From Sulfolobales archaeon (GTDB lineage: Archaea; Thermoproteota; Thermoprotei_A; Sulfolobales; NBVN01): 64,000 nt of DNA. Shown in pieces: positions 24,709 to 32,621 of this stretch. Location of the stretch: NCBI GenBank assembly GCA_026419835.1, contig JAOAKQ010000002.1, positions 206,015 through 270,014 on the forward strand. Reading direction: 5' to 3'. The translations under genes were made by a program, and so were the position numbers. The notes below the pieces were generated by a model. The model saw only the letters and a program-made list of their open reading frames with translations, was not told where the DNA came from and did not search any database. The stretch's first letter is position 1. The number at the start of each line of letters is the position of its first letter.

Positions 24709-25398
24709 TCAGTCGAACTCTTCTTCTCCAAGTTCCCTCCTGATAGACTCTTGTAGTTCTTTAATCTTCTTCGCCTGCTCTAGCGCCTTACCGATCCACT
24801 CTCTACTAGCTTCTATACCCTTTCTCGCAAAGTAGGATATAGCATCACTTCTACTCTTAAATATTCCGGCATCAACTAGCTGGTCTATTACCTCTAGGTC
24901 TCTATCTCTAACTCTAACAGATACAACTTGAGAAGCCCTACCGGGTACACTCCCAAGACCCTGCTGAAGGGATTCCAGTATCCTACTTATGCCTTCAACG
25001 ACATCCTCTACCGACCGACCTATGCTCGTCGCAACACTCCTAACTATTTTTTCTGGAAATGGTATGTATCGCGCGAACTCCTGAATTCTACGTTCTCCAA
25101 ATCTAGAGGTTTCTCTACTTATCTTAGTGAGAAGTTCTTTCACTTCCTTCTCGAAGTACTCCAAGGAAGCTCTGACTTCAGACTCGGGCACTCCAAGTTC
25201 TTTAACTCTAGACCCCAGCATCTCGAGAGAATCTCTAACTTTCTTAAGTATATTGGTAACTCCTTCAATCCACACTCTGTACGCTCTATAGTACTCCCCT
25301 CTACTCCTCAGTTCCTCAACTCTCCTACTGAGAGCCTCGATATCGCTCTTGAACTTCTCAACTATTTTTTCGAGCTCTTTCCCGAACTCTTCACTCAT
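24709..25398 (-). CDS. Coiled-coil protein with C-terminal ribbon-helix-helix domain
   Basis: A 229-aa protein, converging on serS. Residues 1-100 are charged heptad-like helices ('KELEKIVEKFKSDIEALSRRVEELRSRG'). Residues 155-200 ('VVSVRVRDRDLEVIDQLVDAGIFKSRSDAISYFARKGIEAS') match a ribbon-helix-helix (CopG/MetJ-like) DNA-binding unit. The RHH is at the C-terminal side, behind a long coiled coil, unlike small antitoxins of this fold. No toxin gene is adjacent. A chromatin or regulatory role is possible but unproven. Confidence 0.8.
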   Translation of the reverse strand: MSEEFGKELEKIVEKFKSDIEALSRRVEELRSRGEYYRAYRVWIEGVTNILKKVRDSLEMLGSRVKELGVPESEVRASLEYFEKEVKELLTKISRETSRFGERRIQEFARYIPFPEKIVRSVATSIGRSVEDVVEGISRILESLQQGLGSVPGRASQVVSVRVRDRDLEVIDQLVDAGIFKSRSDAISYFARKGIEASREWIGKALEQAKKIKELQESIRRELGEEEFD

Positions 25399-25542
25399 AG
25401 CATACTCCGAGTACTACTAGTTTCTGAAAATTTAAGTTACGCGTAGTAGTGTAGTTGCGTATGTTCGTAGTGAGCTTATATGGCTAGCTACGCCTAGCAC
25501 CGTTCGCACCTACTACTTCTAGAATGTGGAGCGTGTCTACGG

Positions 25543-26214
25543 CTACGTAATCTTACCTAAATCTGGGTGAGTGCATTGAGCTCCGTGAATGTAGCTCTCT
25601 ACGTACTTCTTCGCTAATCTAGTGCTCGACACAACTAAGCTAGCGGGTACTCCAGGGGCTCCGTAACTTACGATAATGACGTTTCTAGTGCTCGACGTGA
25701 CTGAAGCTACGTCTGTCGCTCCATGTGGGTATACGTAGACAGCTCTACCTACTCGGTCTTCGAGAACGATAGCTCCTTTGGGAATTCTCAGCTCTCTACC
25801 TTTGAAATCTCTTACTAGCAACTCTCTAGTAAGATGTGTAAGTCTGAGTGGGGGGGCCACCCTATCGAAATCAACTACGCACATAGGTATCCTAGTGAGT
25901 AGTGAAGCTACGTTAACTAAGTCTACAACGGTGTTGTGTGGAGGTATTTTTCCGGTGGATAGAGCTTTTTTAAGTAGTTCCTCGGAGCTTATCTTAATTC
26001 GTGAAGATGACTCGTATCCGATTCCCTCGATGAAGGCTCTATACCTAGATACCACGGGGTCGCTGTAGGCTGAGAGTGCTGCGGTTGATTTCCTCACACT
26101 TGCTGCGGTATTTCTAACTTCGAATAGCACATCCGCTCTCACAGGTCTGATCTCCACATCGTAGCAGATAGAGTACACCACTGAAACACTCGGTAAGCCG
26201 TATACAGACATCAA
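25543..26214 (-). CDS. B3/B4 tRNA-binding-domain protein (PheRS beta-like)
   Basis: A 223-aa stand-alone protein of the B3/4 family (COG3382-like), related to the editing domain of phenylalanyl-tRNA synthetase beta. Typical stretches are 'PPHNTVVDLVNVASLLTRIPMCVVDFDRV', 'LRIPKGAIVLEDRVGRAVYVYPHGATDVASVT' and 'NVIIVSYGAPGVP'. Such free domains may hydrolyse mischarged tRNAs or bind other ligands; activity here is unknown. It overlaps the preceding winged-helix gene by 4 nt, forming a two-gene operon. Confidence 0.85.
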   Translation of the reverse strand: MMSVYGLPSVSVVYSICYDVEIRPVRADVLFEVRNTAASVRKSTAALSAYSDPVVSRYRAFIEGIGYESSSRIKISSEELLKKALSTGKIPPHNTVVDLVNVASLLTRIPMCVVDFDRVAPPLRLTHLTRELLVRDFKGRELRIPKGAIVLEDRVGRAVYVYPHGATDVASVTSSTRNVIIVSYGAPGVPASLVVSSTRLAKKYVESYIHGAQCTHPDLGKIT

Positions 26215-26549
26215 CTAGAGTGTTCTGAGCTAGTCATTAAGTTAGCGTATCTTAGTATCCGCGCTCCACTATCTTCACAGAATTTCCTGAGGTTGCGGCT
26301 CGCTACGTAAATTCTGGCACCGCCTCCACCGGTCTTACTAGAGCACAGACTACTTAAAGGGCAAGAACCACACGAATTCTCGCCTAGCTCTACTGGGACT
26401 ATGTAGCTTGAGCTTAGTAACACACCGATAGCTCTCTCTATGGTGGAGCTGTCAAGCCCCGTTCTATGTTTCAATATCTCCACGTCCACCGCACCGAGTT
26501 CGCATAGCGTTCGAACTACCTTGAGTACCGCGGTATCAGCCACTTCCAA
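26211..26549 (-). CDS. Winged-helix protein with a cysteine cluster
   Basis: A 112-aa protein. Residues 5-55 form a winged-helix-like domain ('VLKVVRTLCELGAVDVEILKHRTGLDSSTIERAIGVLLSSSYIV'). It is followed by 'CGSCPLSSLC' (CxxCxxxxxC) and a glycine-rich stretch, a pattern that could hold an Fe-S cluster or zinc and recalls FeoC-like proteins. Additional Cys at about 16 and 90. It is the first gene of an operon with the B3/B4-domain protein. Metal or redox sensing is inference. Confidence 0.7.
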   Translation of the reverse strand: MEVADTAVLKVVRTLCELGAVDVEILKHRTGLDSSTIERAIGVLLSSSYIVPVELGENSCGSCPLSSLCSSKTGGGGARIYVASRNLRKFCEDSGARILRYANLMTSSEHSS

Positions 26550-26619
26550 GCGCTTCCTCCAGTAGTATTGCGGTGCTGAAAATATAGCTAAGTGTGCGAG
26601 CTCTCTAAGCCTATAAGCT

Positions 26620-27363
26620 ATGGTACGTAGAATGTGGGGAATGGAGGGGGACTACGCTATAGTAGTGGAAGATGTCTACAAAGCCTACATAGTTGGTAGC
26701 GTAGTTACTTGGGCCCTATCTGGAGTGAACTTAAAAGTAGGAAGGGGGGACTTCATATCCGTAATGGGGCCCTCCGGGTCTGGCAAGACTACTCTCCTAA
26801 ATCTCATAGGCCTTATCGATAGACCTACCAAGGGAAAGGTATATATAGATGGAGTAGATACCTCGGAACTTGGAGATAGAGAACTCGCAGAGTTTAGAAA
26901 TAGGAAGATAGGCTTCGTATTTCAAGCGTTCAACCTAGTAAACAGACTTACCGTTCTAGAGAACATAGAGCTACCTCTCATAGCTAGAGGACTCAGTAGA
27001 GATGAGAGGAGGAGGAGATCTATTGAAGCACTAGTGAAAGTCGGCGGAGATATGTCGTGGATCTACAAGAAGCCCAACCAGCTCTCGGGAGGTCAGCAGC
27101 AGCGAGTAGCTATCGCTAGAGCTATCGCCGGGTCTCCGTCGATACTGCTAGCTGACGAACCTACGGGAAACCTAGATTCCGCATCGGCTAGGGTAGTTGT
27201 ATCGACTTTCATGGAGTTGAATAAGTTCGGACAAACTGTGGTTCTAATAACTCACAATCCTGAAGTAGCTAACTGCAGTCAGAGAATATACGTTCTAAGA
27301 GATGGACGAATAGCAGGTACTTTAAACCCCGACCCCGGTAAATGCTTAATATACAGCAAGTAA
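26620..27363 (+). CDS. ABC transporter ATP-binding protein, LolD/MacB type
   Basis: A 247-aa ABC ATPase. Walker A 'GPSGSGKTTLLN', signature 'LSGGQQQRVAIARA', Walker B 'ILLADEPTGNLDS' and the switch His in 'LITHNPE' are intact. 'EPTGNLDS' and the overall sequence place it with LolD/FtsE/MacB-type ATPases that drive FtsX-like permeases. No permease gene is adjacent, so its partner must lie elsewhere. Several in-frame ATGs near the start leave the first ~10 residues uncertain. It precedes the HisC-like gene by 31 bp. Confidence 0.92.
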   Translation: MVRRMWGMEGDYAIVVEDVYKAYIVGSVVTWALSGVNLKVGRGDFISVMGPSGSGKTTLLNLIGLIDRPTKGKVYIDGVDTSELGDRELAEFRNRKIGFVFQAFNLVNRLTVLENIELPLIARGLSRDERRRRSIEALVKVGGDMSWIYKKPNQLSGGQQQRVAIARAIAGSPSILLADEPTGNLDSASARVVVSTFMELNKFGQTVVLITHNPEVANCSQRIYVLRDGRIAGTLNPDPGKCLIYSK

Positions 27364-27394
27364 CTGCTAGATAGCCGCTTCAGGGGGTTGAGTC

Positions 27395-28402
27395 TTGCGT
27401 ATAGCCAGAATGCACCTAAACGAATCACCGTTTAAACCGAGTAGGCTAGTTAGTTCGCATGTCTCTAAGTACGTAGATAAACTCAACCTCTACCACGTAG
27501 AGGAATTGGAGGCTGAGTTTCTGAAGAAGCTCTCTAGCTACACAAAACTACCTAGAGAGAGCATATCCCTCTACCCAGGTTCTTCGGAAGCTCTCATCGC
27601 CTTAGTCAGGTTCTGCAGGTCTAGAGCTCTTAAGCTAGTGTCTATCTGGCCTAGTTTTCACGGATTTGTAGAATTCGCTAATATGGAGGGAGTGGGTGTT
27701 GATTTCGTATACCTAACACCAGAATCTTTCGAACTAGACTTAGCTAAGCTTACCGCGGTAGGCAGCCGTAGTAAAGCGCTATACCTAGCTAATCCAAATA
27801 ACCCCACGTCAAACATTCTTTTCCAGGATAAGGATACTCTAGACTTTCTCTCGAGTAGATTTGGATTGGTGATAGTTGATGAAGCCTACTTCGAGTTCTC
27901 CGGCTACACCGCAGCCGATGGAGTCTTGGATTACGACAACCTAGTAGTTGTTAGAACGTTCTCAAAAGCTTTTTCACTAGCTGGTGCTAGAGTAGGCTAT
28001 GTGCTGACCAATCAAGAACTCTCGGAGGAAATCGGTAGGTACACAGCGCTGTTCTCCGTATCAACAACATCACTAGCTTCAGCTCTCGGCGCTCTAGAAG
28101 ATATCGACTACATGATGGAGATCGTTAAGAAAGTAATTGAACTGCGTGAAGAGCTAAAGAGAGATGTAGAGAAGCTCGGTCTCTACGCACTGAACTCCAA
28201 AACAAACTTCCTATTCATTAAGACACCTACTCTAGGTAGGGTTTTAGCTAGGAGTTTGAGTGAAAAAGGTATTAAGATTAGAGCGTACAACGACCGATTA
28301 ATCGAAAACTACATAAGGGTTAGTGTATCATCGAGAGAAGATAACTTGAGGTTTACTGAAGCACTCGCAGCACTTCTCAGAGAACGTTCCACTGTAGGTT
28401 AG
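27395..28402 (+). CDS. Histidinol-phosphate aminotransferase-like PLP enzyme
   Basis: A class I/II (fold type I) aminotransferase of 335 aa. It begins 'MHLNESPFKPS' like HisC, has 'LANPNNPTSNIL', the acidic 'VIVDEAYFEF' and the PLP lysine in 'RTFSKAFSLAGARVGYV', and ends 'NFLFIKTPTLGRVLARSLSEKGIKIRAY'. All suit HisC or a close relative (for example CobD/PatA-like). No his genes are nearby, so the substrate is not certain. Confidence 0.85.
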   Translation: MRIARMHLNESPFKPSRLVSSHVSKYVDKLNLYHVEELEAEFLKKLSSYTKLPRESISLYPGSSEALIALVRFCRSRALKLVSIWPSFHGFVEFANMEGVGVDFVYLTPESFELDLAKLTAVGSRSKALYLANPNNPTSNILFQDKDTLDFLSSRFGLVIVDEAYFEFSGYTAADGVLDYDNLVVVRTFSKAFSLAGARVGYVLTNQELSEEIGRYTALFSVSTTSLASALGALEDIDYMMEIVKKVIELREELKRDVEKLGLYALNSKTNFLFIKTPTLGRVLARSLSEKGIKIRAYNDRLIENYIRVSVSSREDNLRFTEALAALLRERSTVG

Positions 28403-28415
28403 CTGGAGAACTACA

Positions 28416-28565
28416 CTAGCACTTTATTTTCGGGTCGTCAACGCATATTCTCAATCTCTCGATAAACTTACATAACTTATCTAGTGGGACTATCGCGTAG
28501 GAGTTTCTCTCCGTTACTACTAGAGCTATTTTCTCTCCTAGCTTCACAGCGGCTTTCTCGCACAT
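28416..28565 (-). CDS. 49-aa cysteine-containing unknown protein
   Basis: Too short for the ORF track. An ATG at 28565, three bases after the stop of the winged-helix-like gene (28569-28994), opens a 49-codon frame: 'MCEKAAVKLGEKIALVVTER' continuing to a C-terminal '...CVDDPKIKC'. Four Cys (2, 32, 41, 49), and Arg codons are AGA/AGG as in neighbours, which argues for a real coupled gene. I do not recognise it; the sequence could fold as a small alpha/beta protein. Confidence 0.5.
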   Translation of the reverse strand: MCEKAAVKLGEKIALVVTERNSYAIVPLDKLCKFIERLRICVDDPKIKC

Positions 28566-28568
28566 AGT

Positions 28569-28994
28569 CTATCTTGGTTTCGCCTTTCTCTCCTTAAGCT
28601 TCATATCGATCAAGTACTGAATAGCCGCTGAAATACTGCCAGTAGCTTCAATTAGATGACCCCACCTCTTTCTAAATCTAGATGGAACTAGGGGTCTAAC
28701 TCTCTTCTTAGTTCTAGCTGGGGTGTAGGTTTCCTCCATGCCTTTAAGGCCGAAGGTGCCATCTATCATTTCTACAACCTCGTCCCTCTCAACTAGTCGG
28801 ATAAGGACCTTCCTCAGTCTATCCTCACCCACAACTCCACTAAGCTCTCTTCTAAGTTCCTTCCACGAAACTGGTTTCCCTCTTCTAGCTAGTATATCGA
28901 CCACTATCCTCTCTAACTCTTCGTCACTTGGAGCGCGAACGACGATGACGTCATTATCTTCATAAACAACTGAGGGACTTTCATCCACGCACAC
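28569..28994 (-). CDS. Winged-helix-like protein of unknown function
   Basis: A 141-aa protein with a likely winged-helix domain at residues 25-90 ('EELERIVVDILARRGKPVSWKELRRELSGVVGEDRLRKVLIRLVERDEVVEMIDGTFGL') followed by a basic tail. GTG start at 28994. A TATA-like 'cttaaaag' lies about 30 bp upstream, and a perfect palindrome sits between it and the start, suggesting autoregulation. It is followed at once by the 49-aa ORF. Family not recognised. Confidence 0.7.
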   Translation of the reverse strand: MCVDESPSVVYEDNDVIVVRAPSDEELERIVVDILARRGKPVSWKELRRELSGVVGEDRLRKVLIRLVERDEVVEMIDGTFGLKGMEETYTPARTKKRVRPLVPSRFRKRWGHLIEATGSISAAIQYLIDMKLKERKAKPR

Positions 28995-28997
28995 TAC

Positions 28998-29012
28998 CCC
29001 AATAGTATTGGG
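28998..29012. promoter_or_regulatory. Palindromic operator candidate CCCAATAGTATTGGG
   Basis: Perfect 7-bp arms around one central base, only 3 bp upstream of the GTG start of the minus-strand winged-helix-like gene and just downstream of its TATA-like box. A protein bound here would cover the transcription start, as in archaeal autorepressors. The symmetry is seen directly; the regulator is inferred to be the gene product. Confidence 0.55.
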
Positions 29013-29253
29013 TAATTGAAAGCTTTTAAGTTCAATGTAGTTTTAGAACCTCAAAGTACTAGCGGTACCGGGCAGTACTTGGAACCGTAGATAGCTTAAT
29101 CTTAGAATGAACGCTCTATGAGCACCACGACACTACCTTACGATACTGGTTTTCGCACATAGAAACGCGCCTTGCGGAAATTCGCTGAGTTCTACCACTA
29201 TTCCGCAGGTTTTGGGTTAAATTTATAAGTCTAATTAGAGCTTACGTTTTGGA

Positions 29254-29338
29254 CCCGCCGTAGCTCAGCGGCAGAGCGCCCGGCTGTAGTGTGGGGGCTG
29301 AAACCGGGTGGTCGGGGGTTCGAATCCCCCCGGCGGGA
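29254..29338 (+). tRNA. tRNA-Tyr (anticodon GTA) with 13-nt intron
   Basis: Acceptor CCCGCCG pairs with CGGCGGG (29331-29337), discriminator A at 29338. D arm GCTC/GAGC, anticodon stem CCCGG/CCGGG, T arm GGGGG-TTCGAAT-CCCCC. The loop reads CTGTAG then 13 extra bases (29290-29302) then A, giving anticodon GTA and an intron at the canonical position after base 37. The C1-G72 pair and A73 are the archaeal tyrosine identity elements. The CCA end is not encoded. Confidence 0.95.
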
Positions 29339-29392
29339 CTTGGTCTAAGCTTTTTACCTCTAGTAGCTAGAGGTTACCGGTGGCTGAAATTT

Positions 29393-30835
29393 GTGTTAAA
29401 GCTGTATAGTACGCTCACGAAGAGAGTTGAGGATTTTGAACCCAGTGAGACCGGGATTGTTAAGGCCTACTTCTGCGGGCCCACACCCTACGACCACCTG
29501 CACCTAGGTCACGCAAGGGCTTTCGTATCATTCGACTTTCTACGCAGATACCTAGGTTTGAGGGGGTACAACGTACTCTACGTACAGAACATCACCGATA
29601 TAGACGATAAGATAATTAGAAGAGCTGGGGAGCTCGGTGTTGAGTGGAGGGATATAGCTGGGAAGTACACTAGAGAGTACCTCGAGCTACTGAAAGAGCT
29701 GAGAATTGAGGTAGACCTCCACCCGAAGGTTACGGAGCACATTGATGATATCGTGAAGTTCATAGAGGTGCTTATAAGTAAGGGGCACGCGTACGTAGCG
29801 CCGAGCGGCTCGGTCTACTTCGACATATCTACATACCGAGACTACGGAAGATTGAGTGGTAGGGTAAGTAGAGAAGAGTGGAGACAGGAAGAGGAGTTCC
29901 TAGCTGAGAAGAGGAATCCGTTCGATTTTGCGTTGTGGAAAGCTGCGAAGCCCGGTGAGCCGTACTGGAACTCACCCTGGGGACCGGGTAGGCCCGGCTG
30001 GCACATAGAGTGCAGTGTTATGAGCTCTAAGTACCTAGGCAGTACGATAGACATCCACGGCGGGGGTCAGGACCTCATATTCCCGCATCACGAAAACGAA
30101 AGAGCTCAGAGCGAGTCATACTTCGGTACTTCTCCGTGGGTTAGGTACTGGGTTCACGTAGGTCCTCTAACGATAGTCGGCGAGAAAATGAGTAAGAGTC
30201 TCGGGAATATCATTAGACTCACCGACGCTGTCAAGACCTGGGGACCTGAAGTCATCAGGCTCTGGATCTTCTCAGCACACTATAGGAGACCCCTGGACTA
30301 CAGAGAGGAAGCTCTAGAGCAAGCTAAAGCTGTCTTCAGGAAGGTCTTGAATACGTACAGTACGCTCTTAAAGATGCTGAAGGAGCTGCCGGTAGAGCAC
30401 GGATTAAGTGAGAAGAAGCTCTCGGTCTGGGTATCTATATCGCAGACGTGGAAAGAGTTCGTTGAGTTTATGGATAGCGATCTAAACTCACCTAAAGCAC
30501 TTACATCACTACATAAACTTCTCTCAATAGCCAATACGGAGGTAGTTACCTTAGAGAGTAGTTCCTTAGCGTTCAAAGCTCTCGTAACGCTAGAGCTTAT
30601 GGATAGAGTGATCGGTATCTTACCTACAGGAGAAGAGGTCATCACCACCCCGGAAGAACTTGAAGACTTGATTAAGCTACTAGTAGAGGTTAGGTCAAGA
30701 CTGAGAGCTAGGAAGATGTACGAGGAGTCCGACTGGATCAGAGCTGAGCTAGGTAAGCTCGGGATTAAGCTTGCCGATACGAAAGAAGGAACTACGTGGA
30801 CTATTGAGAAACGCTTAAGGTCGGCTGAAAAATGA
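29393..30835 (+). CDS. cysS: Cysteinyl-tRNA synthetase
   Basis: Charges tRNA-Cys. Class I core with '[29 protein letters not shown]' (HIGH-type HLGH and a zinc-ligand Cys), '[38 protein letters not shown]' and KMSKS in '[10 protein letters not shown]'. The track start at 29291 lies inside tRNA-Tyr and is not real; GTG at 29393 gives [15 protein letters not shown], the normal N-terminus, with 'ggtgg' 9 bases upstream. The product is 480 aa, usual for the family. It overlaps thiL by 4 nt. Confidence 0.95.
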   Translation: MLKLYSTLTKRVEDFEPSETGIVKAYFCGPTPYDHLHLGHARAFVSFDFLRRYLGLRGYNVLYVQNITDIDDKIIRRAGELGVEWRDIAGKYTREYLELLKELRIEVDLHPKVTEHIDDIVKFIEVLISKGHAYVAPSGSVYFDISTYRDYGRLSGRVSREEWRQEEEFLAEKRNPFDFALWKAAKPGEPYWNSPWGPGRPGWHIECSVMSSKYLGSTIDIHGGGQDLIFPHHENERAQSESYFGTSPWVRYWVHVGPLTIVGEKMSKSLGNIIRLTDAVKTWGPEVIRLWIFSAHYRRPLDYREEALEQAKAVFRKVLNTYSTLLKMLKELPVEHGLSEKKLSVWVSISQTWKEFVEFMDSDLNSPKALTSLHKLLSIANTEVVTLESSSLAFKALVTLELMDRVIGILPTGEEVITTPEELEDLIKLLVEVRSRLRARKMYEESDWIRAELGKLGIKLADTKEGTTWTIEKRLRSAEK

Positions 30836-31785
30836 AGAAGTTGGCGGAAGTTGGAGAATACGGAGCTCTAGAGTACGTACTCGATATAGTCTCTAAGCAT
30901 CTCGAGAGAAAAGAACGTAGAGTTTTTGGAGTAGGTGACGACGCTCAAGCGATCAACGTGGGCGGTTTATGGATATTCTTGAAGATCGATGGAACTTCCG
31001 CTAGCTCCTCGATGTACCCCTGGCTCACACCAGGAGATTTAGGGTATAGGGTCGCTCTATCGTCAGTTACGGACCTCATTGCTAAGAACTCTAGGCCTCT
31101 ACTGCTATCTTCCTCAATAACGGTCAGCAGTGACCTACGCGCGGAGACCCTCCTGGAGATTATTAGAGGTGTGGTGGACTTAGCTGAAGCTGCGAATTCG
31201 CTGTACGTTGGTGGAGATATAAACAAACTCGACCACAGCGACATAGTGATTGATGTAGCGTCCGTAGGAATAAGTAGCAACCCGAAACCTAGTACACCGT
31301 TTGAAGAGAACCTCCCCGTATACTCAGTGAAATGCCTTGGCCTCTCCTCAATACCGGCCGCACTCTACTATCTCAAGAAGGACATCAGCGCCTGGATGGA
31401 CCTACTCAAAAGCATGGCGAGACCGAAACCCCCGCTAGCTTTTCTCGATTACTCGGACTTCGCTGAAGCTTCAACTGATGTCAGTGATGGACTTAGTTCT
31501 CTTCGTAAAGTACTCGAAAGAAGTGGTGTAGATTTAGTTCTGTCTCACGACGCTCTGTGCCCGGAGGTCGTAGAGTTCTCCAGGGAGGAGAAGGTTGATG
31601 TAGAGCTACTTCTAAGCTTCATGGGTGAAGAGTACACGATTGTATCGACAATCAGAGACCGGGAGGTGCCGGTAGTTAAAATCGGGCGTACGGCGGGTGG
31701 GTGCGGGAGAATATACTTAGACGACCGCGAATTAATTGGTGGTTGGGACAACTTTCTCGGCTATAGATCGAGTACGTACAAGTAG
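30832..31785 (+). CDS. thiL: Thiamine-monophosphate kinase
   Basis: Phosphorylates thiamine monophosphate to the cofactor TPP. The 317-aa protein has the ThiL/PurM-like signatures 'FGVGDDAQAI', 'LTPGDLGYRVALSSVTDLIAKNSRP', 'VGGDINKLD' and 'ASTDVSDGLSS'. It is coupled to cysS by a 4-nt overlap. It is slightly divergent but full length; specificity is by homology. Confidence 0.88.
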   Translation: MKKLAEVGEYGALEYVLDIVSKHLERKERRVFGVGDDAQAINVGGLWIFLKIDGTSASSSMYPWLTPGDLGYRVALSSVTDLIAKNSRPLLLSSSITVSSDLRAETLLEIIRGVVDLAEAANSLYVGGDINKLDHSDIVIDVASVGISSNPKPSTPFEENLPVYSVKCLGLSSIPAALYYLKKDISAWMDLLKSMARPKPPLAFLDYSDFAEASTDVSDGLSSLRKVLERSGVDLVLSHDALCPEVVEFSREEKVDVELLLSFMGEEYTIVSTIRDREVPVVKIGRTAGGCGRIYLDDRELIGGWDNFLGYRSSTYK

Positions 31786-31796
31786 CGGGTCTTACT

Positions 31797-32186
31797 TCAG
31801 ATTTCCGCAACTAGTTTAAGACCCAGCTTCCTATAGGGACACCGCTCCCAGTACGATTCGCATAGCTCTACTTCGTGAACTCCGAGAAACCTCTTGAGAA
31901 TGGCGCACCCAGCTACGTACCTTCCCTGCTCGAGCTTGAATATCTTAGCGAACTCGCAGGGAATTTCCGGAGGTTTATCTAGTCCGTGCACCATTAGGAA
32001 GGGCTTTCCGAACTCTTCGTAGCCCTCCCCTCTAATTACTCGAACTTCGCGGTAGTATCTACAGCGAGTGTAGACTTCCCGACCGCCGAGGCAGACGACT
32101 TTGTTAACTACATCCGGCGTAGGAGTTTCCAAAGATGGAGAGGTGCAGAATCCGTCTCTATACCTATACCATGGGCAGATGCTCAA
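31797..32186 (-). CDS. Cysteine-rich protein of unknown function
   Basis: A 129-aa protein with eight cysteines (about 4, 14, 32, 42, 77, 94, 108 and 115), several in C-x9-C spacing, ending 'CESYWERCPYRKLGL'. This suggests bound metal or Fe-S. I do not recognise the family. It overlaps the preceding gene by 4 nt and that gene follows cdc48 by 1 bp, so it is third in a cdc48 operon. Confidence 0.7.
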   Translation of the reverse strand: MSICPWYRYRDGFCTSPSLETPTPDVVNKVVCLGGREVYTRCRYYREVRVIRGEGYEEFGKPFLMVHGLDKPPEIPCEFAKIFKLEQGRYVAGCAILKRFLGVHEVELCESYWERCPYRKLGLKLVAEI

Positions 32187-32620
32187 CTACTGTACCTCGC
32201 TTTAATAGCTGTGTAAGTAGCTTTAAGGTCTTCCAGCAACTTCTCGACTTCAACTACGTCCGTATCGCAGATCTCCTTAGCGTACGTCTTAGTGCTCTCG
32301 TACTTCTTAAGCAGCTCAGCGGCATCAAACAGTACCTCCTTCTCGATGTGAACTCCTACAACGATCATGTACTCTATGATGGTAGATAGAGGTTCTTCAA
32401 AACCTTCGAAGCTTTCGAGTTCTCGAAGCTTGCTAAGTATCTTGATGAGAGCTCTGCGCGAAGTTCTCAGAGATTTAATCTGGTTTACTATAATACCCAG
32501 TTCCTCTTCTCTAAGAGCTCTACCGCAGTTCCTCCTCAACGTCCTCCCAATTCTATCTCTCCTAAGAACGTTGCTCTCCAGGTTCCTGTAGAGAACCGCT
32601 ATATCCACCGAAAACACCAC
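32183..32620 (-). CDS. Helical protein of unknown function downstream of cdc48
   Basis: A 145-aa, almost fully helical, charged protein with no signal peptide or membrane segment. Coiled-coil-like helices run through 'NQIKSLRTSRRALIKILSKLRELESFEGFEEPLSTIIEYMIVV' and 'LKKYESTKTYAKEICDTDVVEVEKLLEDLKATYTAIKARY'. The size and four- to five-helix pattern recall the ESCRT-III-like protein at 35.8 kb, but a clear match is not visible. One base separates it from cdc48, and it overlaps the Cys-rich gene by 4 nt. Confidence 0.7.
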   Translation of the reverse strand: MVFSVDIAVLYRNLESNVLRRDRIGRTLRRNCGRALREEELGIIVNQIKSLRTSRRALIKILSKLRELESFEGFEEPLSTIIEYMIVVGVHIEKEVLFDAAELLKKYESTKTYAKEICDTDVVEVEKLLEDLKATYTAIKARYSS

Positions 32621-32621
32621 T

